From Bacillota bacterium (GTDB lineage: Bacteria; Bacillota; Clostridia; Christensenellales; Aristaeellaceae), in assembly GCA_023404345.1 (NCBI GenBank), contig JAEYCB010000018.1:1-64000 (forward strand): 64,000 nucleotides of DNA, given 5' to 3'. Of the stretch, positions 8,474 through 15,738 are shown in pieces (positions within the stretch are counted from its first letter, which is position 1; each line of letters opens with the position of its first letter). The notes beneath the pieces were generated by a model, which saw nothing but the letters and a program-made list of their open reading frames with translations, made no database searches and was not told where the DNA came from. The position numbers and the translations under genes were made by a program.

Positions 8474-9893
8474 TTACCAGGAATACGCAACCCGCTTCAT
8501 CGTGGAGCATCCCGTGGCTGCAGTCCTCCTCCAGATGGGTTTAGGGAAAAGTGTGATTACGCTGACGGCCATTCAGGAGCTGGCGCTGGAACGCTTCGAG
8601 GTGAGCCGGGTGCTGGTCATCGCGCCCCTGCGGGTAGCGCGGGACACATGGCCTGCAGAGATTCAGAAGTGGGATCACCTGCAAGGGCTGACCTATTCGG
8701 TTGCTGTAGGCACGGAAGCGGAGCGCATCGCGGCGCTGAAAAAGGATGTGCTGATCCACATCATCAACCGGGAAAATGTGCAGTGGCTGATCGAGCAGAG
8801 CGGCCTGCCGTTCCGATACGATATGGTGGTGATTGACGAGCTGTCCTCCTTCAAGAGCTATCAGGCCAAGCGCTTCCGTGCGCTGATGAAGATGCGCCCA
8901 AAGGTGTCCCGCATTGTGGGACTGACCGGCACACCCTCCAGCAACGGCCTGATGGATTTGTGGGCAGAGTTTCGGCTGCTGGATATGGGCGCACGGCTGG
9001 GACGCTTCATCACCCACTACCGGGAAGCGTTCTTCGTGCCCGACCGGCGCAGCGCACAGCAGGTGTTCTCGTGGAAGCCCAAGCCCGGCGCGGAGGACGA
9101 GATCTACCGTCGCATTTCCGACATCACCATCAGCATGAAGAGCGCAGACTTCCTGCAGATGCCCGCCTACATTTCAAACCGTGTGCCGGTCAGGCTGTCA
9201 AAGGCAGAGCGCGAGACCTACGACGAACTGAAGCGCGAGCTGATCACCTCCTTGCGCGGCGCGGAGATCGACGCCGCGAATGCCGCGTCCCTGTCGGGCA
9301 AGCTGTGCCAGCTGGCCAACGGCGGCATCTATGACGCTGACCACAACGCGCTGTTCTTCCACGACCGCAAGCTGGATGCGCTGGAGGACATCATTGAAGC
9401 CGCCAACGGTCAGCCGGTGCTGGTAGCCTATTGGTTCAAACACGACCTGGCCCGGATTCAGGAGCGTTTCACCGTCCGGGAAATCCGCGGCAGCCGGGAC
9501 ATCGCCGACTGGAACAGCGGCAGGATTCCCGTGGCCTGCATCCACCCTGCGTCTGCTGGGCACGGCCTGAATTTACAGGCGGGCGGGAATACGCTGGTGT
9601 GGTTTGGGCTGACGTGGTCGCTGGAACTGTATCAACAGACCAACGCCCGGCTGTGGCGGCAGGGCCAGAAAGCTGATACCGTGGTGATCCACCACATCGT
9701 AACCGAGGAGACGATTGACGAACAGATCCTCGCCGCCCTTGAACGAAAGGACACGACCCAGACGGCGCTGATGGATGCCGTCAAAGCACAGTTTAGGGAG
9801 GGCGCATGCCCGACTAACGAGCCGATTCCTGAGAATCGGCGAAGTGTACCCAGCACTCGCTCATGCGAGGGATGGGCGTATCAGGAGGTGTGA
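8454..9893 (+). CDS. SNF2-family DNA helicase/translocase
   Basis: 479 residues. Superfamily 2 motifs in order: I QMGLGKSVITL (residues about 27-37), Ia VIAPLRVA, II VIDELSSFK (DEAD/DEAH-box position, here DELS), III GLTGTPSSNGLMDLW, V HPASAGHGLNLQ and VI QQTNARLWRQGQ. It is the standard partner of the overlapping VRR-NUC gene. The DExx Walker B as DEL is also seen in phage members of this family. Likely an ATP-driven DNA translocase of the replication module. Confidence 0.93.
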   Translation: MKYQPHDYQEYATRFIVEHPVAAVLLQMGLGKSVITLTAIQELALERFEVSRVLVIAPLRVARDTWPAEIQKWDHLQGLTYSVAVGTEAERIAALKKDVLIHIINRENVQWLIEQSGLPFRYDMVVIDELSSFKSYQAKRFRALMKMRPKVSRIVGLTGTPSSNGLMDLWAEFRLLDMGARLGRFITHYREAFFVPDRRSAQQVFSWKPKPGAEDEIYRRISDITISMKSADFLQMPAYISNRVPVRLSKAERETYDELKRELITSLRGAEIDAANAASLSGKLCQLANGGIYDADHNALFFHDRKLDALEDIIEAANGQPVLVAYWFKHDLARIQERFTVREIRGSRDIADWNSGRIPVACIHPASAGHGLNLQAGGNTLVWFGLTWSLELYQQTNARLWRQGQKADTVVIHHIVTEETIDEQILAALERKDTTQTALMDAVKAQFREGACPTNEPIPENRRSVPSTRSCEGWAYQEV

Positions 9894-9895
9894 AT

Positions 9896-10342
9896 ATGAC
9901 TGCGAAGGAATATCTCAATCAGGCAAAAAACCTTGATCAGCGCATCAATGTCAAGCTGGATCGTGTGTCCCGGTTGCGCTCCATAACCCAGAAGATCACA
10001 GCCTCTCTGGATGGCGAGGTGGTGTCCCATACCCGCAACGTCACCTCCATGGAAGATGGGATCATTCGTCTCATGGAAGAGGAAGAATCGTTGAACGCCG
10101 CCATTGACCGCCTTGTTGATCTCAAACGTGAAGTCAGCAGTGTGCTGGAACAGATTCACGATAGCGACTGCCAGCTGCTGCTGGAGCTGCGATATCTGTG
10201 CTTCCGTACATGGGAGGAAATCGCCGAGGTGATGCACATGCACATCCGCACCGTCTACAAGGTGCACGGCAAAGCTCTCTTGAAAGTAGAAGCTGTGCTG
10301 AGAAACCCGGAATTTCAACAGAATCACAAATTGGGCAGTTGA
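9896..10342 (+). CDS. Sigma-70-like/ArpU-type late transcription regulator
   Basis: 148 residues from the ATG at 9896, behind TCAGGAGGTG. Long helices (residues 1-100) precede a C-terminal helix-turn-helix (ELRYLCFRTWEEIAEVMHM / IRTVYKVHGKALLKVE) like DUF1492/ArpU and sigma-70 region 4 proteins. In Firmicutes phages this gene closes the replication operon and switches on late genes; a promoter-like sequence follows it at once (10359). Confidence 0.8.
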   Translation: MTAKEYLNQAKNLDQRINVKLDRVSRLRSITQKITASLDGEVVSHTRNVTSMEDGIIRLMEEEESLNAAIDRLVDLKREVSSVLEQIHDSDCQLLLELRYLCFRTWEEIAEVMHMHIRTVYKVHGKALLKVEAVLRNPEFQQNHKLGS

Positions 10343-10358
10343 GGACACTAAAGGGCAG

Positions 10359-10388
10359 TTGCGGGCATGGTCATAAATTTGGTACTAT
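10359..10388 (+). promoter_or_regulatory. Possible promoter before the accessory/late region
   Basis: TTGCGG and TACTAT separated by 18 bases, just downstream of the sigma-like regulator gene. The -10 is reasonable, the -35 only fair. Confidence 0.35.
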
Positions 10389-10411
10389 ACCATTGAAGCA
10401 ACAGACTTGTA

Positions 10412-10450
10412 AGGCTCCACAGGGCAACCGCACCGTGGGGCTTTTCTCTT
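10412..10450 (+). terminator. Terminator-like hairpin
   Basis: GCTCCAC and GTGGGGC arms around a 14-base loop, then TTTTCTCTTT. It lies between the candidate promoter and the small gene at 10463 and may act as an attenuator that a late antiterminator or regulator overcomes. Confidence 0.55.
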
Positions 10451-10462
10451 TGGGAGGAGCAC

Positions 10463-10633
10463 ATGACGAAGGAACAATTCCTGAGGCATTTGAAAGCGTA
10501 CCGCACGTACTTGCCACGGCACACGCTGCTGTCGCTTCGTGGACAGGCGCTGGCCGGGGACGTAGACGGGGCGATTCGCGGGCTTGCACACGTTCTGAAA
10601 AATAAACCCGGATGTGTGCCGCCATCCGCTTGA
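10463..10633 (+). CDS. Small hypothetical protein, 56 residues
   Basis: An ATG preceded by GGGAGGAGC opens a 56-codon frame (MTKEQFLRHLKAYRTYLPRH ... HVLKNKPGC) with two probable helices and many basic residues. No family is recognised. The good ribosome-binding site and position behind a terminator-like leader support translation. Confidence 0.55.
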   Translation: MTKEQFLRHLKAYRTYLPRHTLLSLRGQALAGDVDGAIRGLAHVLKNKPGCVPPSA

Positions 10634-10699
10634 CTTTCATGGCCTTCAGAGCGTTAATGTCGTCACGCGAAGGCGAATAACGAATTCAGGAGGAAACCC

Positions 10700-11677
10700 A
10701 TGAACATCAAAACGATTTGCACCGACCGCAAGGCGATGGCGCACGCGCTGGCCGCGCATTTGGGAACGACTGCCGAATACCTGCGCACTCCGACCTACGC
10801 TTACCGCGTAGGCAGCCTGCAGGTAGAGTGCGACGGCAGCATCACCGGCGAACGCACTGATTTGGAAGCCGCCGCCGGGTGGCTGCTGGAGAACGGCTAC
10901 ATTCAGGAGCCGCTTTTCTCAGAGAACACGATCAGCGAGGAACCGGCGACGGACGAACAGCCTGCTGAGGAACAGCCGGTGGACGCCGAGACTACGGTAA
11001 CCGACGAAGATTACAAAGCGCCAGCCGAGCAGCCGATTACCATCGAGCAGCCGATCACGCACACCTGCGTGAGCCTTTGCCTGACGGAGTTCACGCCGCA
11101 GAGCCTTTCCAACCTCATCCGCATGCTGTACGCAAGGCAGCGGCTGATTTGCGAGATGGTGCACAGCGAGGACATCGAAATCGCGCACGAGGTCATCAAT
11201 ACCCTGCAAAGCCCGGACATTGACAACATGGAGCTTTTGGAGCGCATTCTGCGCGAGGGCATCGAACAGCGTTTCATCAAGGGCATCGATTTGGATGCCG
11301 GTCGGATTTCGATTGCCTTCCCCTACAACGAGGAGCACCCCACTTACTGGCAGCACTACGCCAAGCTCCTGCTGGCCATTGCCGAGAAGGCCAAGGCGGC
11401 CACCCGCGTGAACACGACCCTGATTGAGCCGGAGGACACCGAGATGAAGTACTTTTGCCGGGGCTTCCTCCTGCAGCTGGGGCTGGGCGGCGCGGAACAC
11501 AAGGAGCTGCGGAGCGTATTGCTGAATCACCTGCACGGCTACGCCGCCTTCCGCACCACGGACAAGATGGACGCGCACAAGGCCAAGTACGCCGAGCTGC
11601 GCAGGCAGCGGCGGGAGTTTGATTCCGAAGCACACGAAGAAGCACACGAGGAGGGCAGCGACCATGAGAAGGGTTAA
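10700..11677 (+). CDS. Degenerate amidoligase-like 'virulence-related' phage protein
   Basis: 325 residues, AGGAGG upstream. By eye it aligns with the amidoligase at 13960-14844: FTPQSLSNLIRMLYARQRLI against HTPQSLRRLVNIVNAKEDLL, and MKYFCRGFLLQLGLGG against KYAFRCWLLKLGFIGD. Catalytic-looking residues of the active relative are missing: the GIHVHV region reads TCVSLCL, the EFRAFNG region reads ISIAFPYN, and no FGIELE is present. An insert of Glu/Gln/Pro-rich repeats (EEPATDEQPAEEQPVDAE) separates the N-terminal part from the rest. Probably a pseudo-enzyme or regulatory partner. Confidence 0.6.
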   Translation: MNIKTICTDRKAMAHALAAHLGTTAEYLRTPTYAYRVGSLQVECDGSITGERTDLEAAAGWLLENGYIQEPLFSENTISEEPATDEQPAEEQPVDAETTVTDEDYKAPAEQPITIEQPITHTCVSLCLTEFTPQSLSNLIRMLYARQRLICEMVHSEDIEIAHEVINTLQSPDIDNMELLERILREGIEQRFIKGIDLDAGRISIAFPYNEEHPTYWQHYAKLLLAIAEKAKAATRVNTTLIEPEDTEMKYFCRGFLLQLGLGGAEHKELRSVLLNHLHGYAAFRTTDKMDAHKAKYAELRRQRREFDSEAHEEAHEEGSDHEKG

Positions 11678-12206
11678 GACGATTCAGGAGCGCATGACAC
11701 AGATCAAAGCGGCACAGGAGGCGGGTGATTTCACCCACTGTCCGCGCTGCGGCGAGAACAGTATGAAGCCCCGCCTGCATACCAATGCGCTGAGCCGCCA
11801 GTACGACATCATGATTTGCGACCTGTGCGGGCTGGACGAAGCGAAGATGGCCTTCATGGGCGCGCCCATGCCGCTGGCACATTGGGCCTGTATGGACACC
11901 CACGCCGGAGAAGATTTCAAAGCGATCCCCGGCGCACAGGCGCTCAAGCGGATTGAGGAAACACAGATTTCCTACCTGAAGGATCTGTACCAGCTGTGGC
12001 TGGCGCAGCCCGCCACCCGGGCTCCGGGTGCCGATACCGATTGGGAAGCACACCGGCTGGATGCCTACGAGCAATGCCCCGGCCTGACCACGCTGTGGTT
12101 TGAGCCGTTTGAGTGCCGGTACGCCGTGGCCGATGGCACACTGGTGATTCAGTTCCGCATGAAGGACGGCACACCTCAATATGCCGCCGACCTGCTGGTT
12201 GATTAA
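11664..12206 (+). CDS. Zinc-ribbon phage protein of unknown function
   Basis: 180 residues from the ATG at 11664, which overlaps the preceding gene by 14 bases and has GAGGAGGG upstream. An N-terminal zinc ribbon is formed by CPRCGENS (about 28-35) and CDLCGLDE (about 55-62). The rest has no recognisable catalytic motif. Coupling to the degenerate amidoligase suggests they work together. Confidence 0.65.
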   Translation: MRRVKTIQERMTQIKAAQEAGDFTHCPRCGENSMKPRLHTNALSRQYDIMICDLCGLDEAKMAFMGAPMPLAHWACMDTHAGEDFKAIPGAQALKRIEETQISYLKDLYQLWLAQPATRAPGADTDWEAHRLDAYEQCPGLTTLWFEPFECRYAVADGTLVIQFRMKDGTPQYAADLLVD

Positions 12207-12231
12207 CGATAAGCACATAACTTGATTTGCA

Positions 12232-12256
12232 AGCCGTCCGCTGAGGCGGCTTTTTC
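12232..12256 (+). terminator. Rho-independent terminator
   Basis: GCCGTC and GGCGGC arms (one G-T pair) with a CGCTGA loop followed by TTTTT, 26 bases after the zinc-ribbon gene. It ends the + strand accessory transcript. Confidence 0.75.
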
Positions 12257-12277
12257 CGTCTCGGTTTCCTTGCCCGC

Positions 12278-12359
12278 GTGTCGCGCCACGTTACCGCCTG
12301 TCGCGGTTTTAGCCCCGGCGGTCGAGTATTTCCCCGGCCTGCGCCCTGCGGCGCGACAC
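12278..12359. repeat. Distant inverted repeat between convergent operons
   Basis: GTGTCGCGCC at 12278-12287 and its exact complement GGCGCGACAC at 12350-12359 enclose 62 GC-rich bases in the otherwise empty 12257-12400 stretch. Its role is unclear. Confidence 0.5.
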
Positions 12360-12400
12360 GGGCAAACGTGGGCGCATTTTACGCAAGCCCCCGGAACGAC

Positions 12401-12435
12401 AAAAATACCGCCGTCCCAATCGAGGGAGCGGCGGT
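12401..12435 (-). terminator. Terminator of the minus-strand cassette
   Basis: Read on the minus strand, ACCGCCG and CGGCGGT arms are followed by TATTTTT, just after the stop codon of the glutamine amidotransferase gene. Confidence 0.75.
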
Positions 12436-12456
12436 GGTCTATTTCGGAGCACGGGC

Positions 12457-13047
12457 TTACCTGTAGTGCCAGCCCTGATAGCTGGCGTTGCTGAACAGCA
12501 GCCCGCCCCGATTCAGAAACTCCCCGACGGTGGCCACATACCCGCCGCCATCCATGATGGCGAATTTGGACTGCGCCAGCTGCCAGATGGTGTTCAGGAT
12601 TCGGGTATCCCGCAAGTCTTCCCTGTGCTTGATCAGTAGGTGCAAATACTGCGTGATGAAAAGCGCTGTGTCGCTGTAGCGCGGGTTGTCCGGGTCAGTA
12701 GTCAGCCGGATGATGCCGTTGTGTGCCACCCCAATTCGGCAGGTGGTGTCCAGCTTTTCCATGCGGGGCAGCCGATTTGAAAGCGGGAACGGGTGTGTCA
12801 TTTCCGGGCTGATCCCGGCCTGTGTGCTGATGCGGAAGTGGTAGACCACGCTGTCCTTTTCGGTGAAGCGTTCCTTCTGCAGGGCATTCAGGAACTCGTC
12901 AAAGTCCATGTAACCCTTGCTGATTCGGACGCTGCCCCGGCGGGCGACCATATAGCCCGCGCCGTGGGGATTGTTCTGGAACATGGTGTAGAGCTCCCGC
13001 TCCGTGGGCTGGCGAACGCCGGATTTAGATACGCAGATGATGCACAT
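12457..13047 (-). CDS. Class II glutamine amidotransferase-like protein
   Basis: 196 residues, start set by ACACAGGAGGAATC. Cys2 of MCIICVSKSG becomes the N-terminal nucleophile after Met removal, as in Ntn-type class II glutamine amidotransferases. Other hallmarks are HFRISTQAG (about 71-79) and VAHNGIIRLT (about 110-119), the R-(S/A)T-x-G and HNG glutamine-binding motifs. Free-standing versions are known beside amidoligases of the COOH-NH2 ligase type in phages and mobile elements, where the enzyme would release ammonia or process the amide product. Last gene of a four-gene minus-strand cassette. Confidence 0.85.
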   Translation of the reverse strand: MCIICVSKSGVRQPTERELYTMFQNNPHGAGYMVARRGSVRISKGYMDFDEFLNALQKERFTEKDSVVYHFRISTQAGISPEMTHPFPLSNRLPRMEKLDTTCRIGVAHNGIIRLTTDPDNPRYSDTALFITQYLHLLIKHREDLRDTRILNTIWQLAQSKFAIMDGGGYVATVGEFLNRGGLLFSNASYQGWHYR

Positions 13048-13098
13048 TGTGTGATTCCTCCTGTGTGTTTTGATTTGAAAGCTGTGCCGATGCGGTAC

Positions 13099-13404
13099 TT
13101 ACCAGATCGCCGGGCGCGGCTTGAGCTGTGCGTCCCGGTCGGCCTGGAGTAAGAACTGTGCGACGATCTCAGGTGTGATTTCTGTGCCGCTTTCGCTGGC
13201 AAGTGTGCTGATTTTCCTGCCGTCCCGGTAGATGTGCCAGCAGGATTTGGAAGCCTGCATCGCCCAATGGTACTCGGTCTCGTCGTAGGGATGGATGCTG
13301 GTGACCTGAAGTGTGCCATCGCCACGGTCGGTGACGTGGAAACGCTGGCGACCGGAGCCCGGCTGGCAGTCAATTTCAAAGGCGCGGATGTGCTTGGGTT
13401 TCAT
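13099..13404 (-). CDS. Hypothetical cassette protein, 101 residues
   Basis: Starts at 13404 behind GAAGGAGGACAC. It is a small, probably beta-rich protein (RAFEIDCQPGSGRQRFHVTD; EYHWAMQASKSCWHIYRDG) ending in a helix (EIVAQFLLQADRDAQL). No family recognised. Location between the amidotransferase and amidoligase suggests a substrate, adaptor or carrier role, which is inference only. Confidence 0.65.
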   Translation of the reverse strand: MKPKHIRAFEIDCQPGSGRQRFHVTDRGDGTLQVTSIHPYDETEYHWAMQASKSCWHIYRDGRKISTLASESGTEITPEIVAQFLLQADRDAQLKPRPAIW

Positions 13405-13419
13405 GATGTGTCCTCCTTC

Positions 13420-13500
13420 GTTGATTTTGGAGCCTGTGGCTCCCGCGACCGGGTTGCCCCGGTTTCGGCCTGTGCCGGAGGCCATCGTCAGGCGGGATTA
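13420..13500 (-). repeat. Leader repeat, copy 1
   Basis: Shares with 13840-13918 the pieces TTGATTT, AGCCTG, GGCT, CCCGCGAC and CATCGTCAGGCGGG in the same order. On the minus strand it lies immediately upstream of the gene at 13099-13404, so it could be a common 5' regulatory leader. Confidence 0.6.
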
Positions 13501-13811
13501 GATTTAGTAGCTGTGCCGCCAGCCCGCAGGAAGCGGCGGTACTCGATTTCAATCCGCTGTGTCACGCGGCGCTCAAATTCCTCTTCGCCCGCATCGATCA
13601 GTACCCGCCGAGTCCAGCCGGGTTCGGGCTTGTACCGGGTGATGTCCCAGCGGCTCCGCGCCCGGCCGGGCAGGTCGCCGTCGTTGTAATAACGGTAGTA
13701 GGTGTGAAAGGTATCGTAGGTGCGCTGCACGTATTCGAAGCCCGCGGCTTCCATTTCGTCATACTTCGCCTGTGCCGGGCCGTTGCTGTTCCAGTAGCAG
13801 TTTTTAGTCAT
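13488..13811 (-). CDS. Hypothetical cassette protein, 107 residues
   Basis: Starts at 13811 behind CAAGGAGGAATA. Rich in aromatic and charged residues (YDEMEAAGFEYVQRTYDTFH; YNDGDLPGRARSRWDITRYK; EEEFERRVTQRIEIEYRRFL). No recognised domain. Sits directly after the amidoligase in the minus-strand cassette. Confidence 0.65.
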   Translation of the reverse strand: MTKNCYWNSNGPAQAKYDEMEAAGFEYVQRTYDTFHTYYRYYNDGDLPGRARSRWDITRYKPEPGWTRRVLIDAGEEEFERRVTQRIEIEYRRFLRAGGTATKSNPA

Positions 13812-13839
13812 CGGGTATTCCTCCTTGACGGCTGTGCCG

Positions 13840-13918
13840 TGTTGATTTAGAAGCCTGCGGCTTCCCGCGACGCACGGGGCGTTTCGCCCGGCAGCCAACC
13901 GGGCATCGTCAGGCGGGT
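13840..13918 (-). repeat. Leader repeat, copy 2
   Basis: Second copy of the intergenic element seen at 13420-13500, here upstream (minus strand) of the gene at 13488-13811. The middle diverges, the two ends are conserved. Confidence 0.6.
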
Positions 13919-13959
13919 GTGTTTGAAAGCTGTGCCGGGGTAACCCGGCGGCAGGTGTG

Positions 13960-14844
13960 TCAGCTCGCCTGCCGCCATGCGCTGTTACCGGGCAGGAGCT
14001 TGATCAGGACTTCGCGGGCGGTCTTGTATTCGTCCCCGATGAAGCCCAGCTTCAGGAGCCAACACCGGAAGGCGTACTTCGGGTTGTCGGTAACCGGGCG
14101 GGTCGGGCTGGCGGCCTTGCTGTGCAAAGCCTGCGCGCTGATGGCGAGGCACAGTTGGATGTAGGCCAGTATCTTGTCGCCGTCGAGTGTGCCGTTGAAG
14201 GCGCGGAACTCGATGGTGTGCGCCGGGCGCTCGGTCGAAAAGGCCGCGTGGAGGTTGAGCAGGTGGTAGCGGCTGGAGTCGTAGTGTGTCGACGCGCAGT
14301 CCCGCCAGTCGGGGTAGTTGCCGCCACTGTGCCTGTACCAAAGCTGTGCCATACGCTCGAAGGTGTCGGGCTTGGCGCGGTTGAGGGCGGCGAGGAAGGC
14401 CGGGCTTACCGGGGCACACCAGCGGCTCCGGCGGGCGGGGTCGATCCCCAGCGCCTGTGTCAGCAAGTCCTCCTTGGCGTTTACGATATTGACCAGCCGC
14501 CGCAGGCTTTGCGGGGTGTGCTCCCCGAGGCCGACGTGTACGTGGATACCGCAGGAGCGGTCGGCCTTCGCGCCCGCAGCCCGGATGGCCTTGGCCACCC
14601 CGAGTACCATGGGGATGTCCTCCCAGCGGCACACCGGGCTGACCACCTCGGCGGCGGGGTCGGTGACCGAGCCGTCGCGCTCGACCACCCACTTGCGCCC
14701 GTCGGGCATGGGGATGTGCCAGTCGTCCAGGTGCCGCCCGACGTGGCGCGGGATCGTTCCGAAGTAGGCGGCGATGGCGCGGGCGGTACGCTCCCGCCCG
14801 ATGCCGGTGGTTTCCAGCTCGATACCGAAGGTCTGGCTGCGCAT
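13960..14844 (-). CDS. Amidoligase (COOH-NH2 ligase family)
   Basis: 294 residues from the ATG at 14844, chosen because TAGGAGGAACC stands before it. Motifs of the Amidoligase_2 family are clear: FGIELETTG near the N-terminus, DGSVT plus AEVVSP, the double histidine CGIHVHVGL (about 120-128) and HTIEFRAFNGTLD (about 226-238). These ATP-dependent ligases share the glutamine synthetase/Gcs fold and are predicted to join carboxyl and amino groups, possibly modifying peptides or cell-wall material. It leads the minus-strand cassette, oriented against the surrounding phage genes. Confidence 0.85.
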   Translation of the reverse strand: MRSQTFGIELETTGIGRERTARAIAAYFGTIPRHVGRHLDDWHIPMPDGRKWVVERDGSVTDPAAEVVSPVCRWEDIPMVLGVAKAIRAAGAKADRSCGIHVHVGLGEHTPQSLRRLVNIVNAKEDLLTQALGIDPARRSRWCAPVSPAFLAALNRAKPDTFERMAQLWYRHSGGNYPDWRDCASTHYDSSRYHLLNLHAAFSTERPAHTIEFRAFNGTLDGDKILAYIQLCLAISAQALHSKAASPTRPVTDNPKYAFRCWLLKLGFIGDEYKTAREVLIKLLPGNSAWRQAS

Positions 14845-14963
14845 AGGGGTTCCTCCTACGCCCGGCGGCTTTTCCCGCCCGCGGCTGCCGGGGCGGTGTC
14901 CCCCCGGCGCGACCATTCATCACTCCGGGCGGCGAAAAAAGCAACCCGACCAAATCGACAACG

Positions 14964-14988
14964 TTTTTTAGGCAAAATTGTCTAAAAA
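14964..14988. promoter_or_regulatory. Palindromic operator-like site upstream of the amidoligase
   Basis: TTTTTTAGGCAA and TTGTCTAAAAA are nearly perfect inverted arms (one mismatch) around two bases, in an AT-rich island 120 bases ahead of the amidoligase start. It may be the binding site of a repressor controlling the cassette. Confidence 0.5.
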
Positions 14989-15057
14989 GTATCCTCGCCG
15001 TGCCGCCGGAAAAAGCGCTTCTACTCATGCGCGTGAAAGGCGGGCGCGGCCTTTTTA

Positions 15058-15540
15058 CCCCGGTAGCCGCGCCCGGCGAAAAACTTTTTTGCGCCGCCCG
15101 GTATACGCTCCGCCGGGGTAGCCCGCCCGCCGCCGGGGATAGCCGCCCGGCACAGCCCGCCGGGGTAGCCCGCCGCCCCGGTAGCCCCGCCCGGTAGTCG
15201 CCCCGGCACAGGCTGGGTGTGCCTACGCGCCCCGCGCCGGGGTAGCCGCGCCCCGGTATAGCCCCGCCCCGGCACAGGCTGGCTTTGCCTACGCCCGCCC
15301 GCCGGGGTAGCTGCCCGCGCCCCGGTAGCCGCCTGGTGCGCCCCGGTAGCCCCGCCGCCCGGTATAGCCCGCCCGGCAGTAGCCGCCGCGCCCTGTATAC
15401 GCCCCGTATAGCCCCGTGCCGCCGCCCGGGTAGCCGTCCGGTAGCCCGCCCGCCGGGGTAGCCCGCGCCCGCCGCGCCCCGGCAGCCGCCTGTGTTCGCC
15501 CGGCCAGCCGCCCCGCCGGGGCTGTGCCGGGGGTAGGGGG
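15058..15540. repeat. GC-rich irregular repeat field with about 20 GGTAGCC-like units
   Basis: Core CCGG(GG)TAGCC(C/G) or CCGGTATAGCC recurs about 20 times (for example 15062, 15116, 15163, 15180, 15240, 15305, 15323, 15345, 15429, 15456) at irregular 10-45 base spacing. Two copies of GGCACAGGCTGG followed by TGCCTACGC occur at about 15205 and 15271. Long frames across it on the minus strand are repeats of Gly/Arg/Pro and not believable proteins. No gene lies between 14845 and 15738. Confidence 0.7.
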
Positions 15541-15738
15541 ACTCCGATCCCTGCGGCGGTTGGCTGGAGACCGCGGCCCCCTCTCGCGTGAAATTTCGCA
15601 AAATTCAAGGCGTTTTTTCGGCCCATATGCAGTTGCGCCCGGGGCCGTTCTTATATGGAAGAAACTCGCTTTTCCCAAAATGAAAAAAAGCCCCGTGAAA
15701 GGGCTTGAAGTCACGATTCCCGTTGGAAGGAGATCACG

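Noticed and set aside
15058..15540. Structural RNA gene
   Set aside because: Many GC-rich stems are possible, but no defined conserved fold or promoter is visible; a repeat field is the safer description.
13985..15601. 538-residue minus-strand frame through the GC-rich repeat field
   Set aside because: It translates the repeat into Gly/Arg/Pro strings and runs in another frame over the amidoligase gene.
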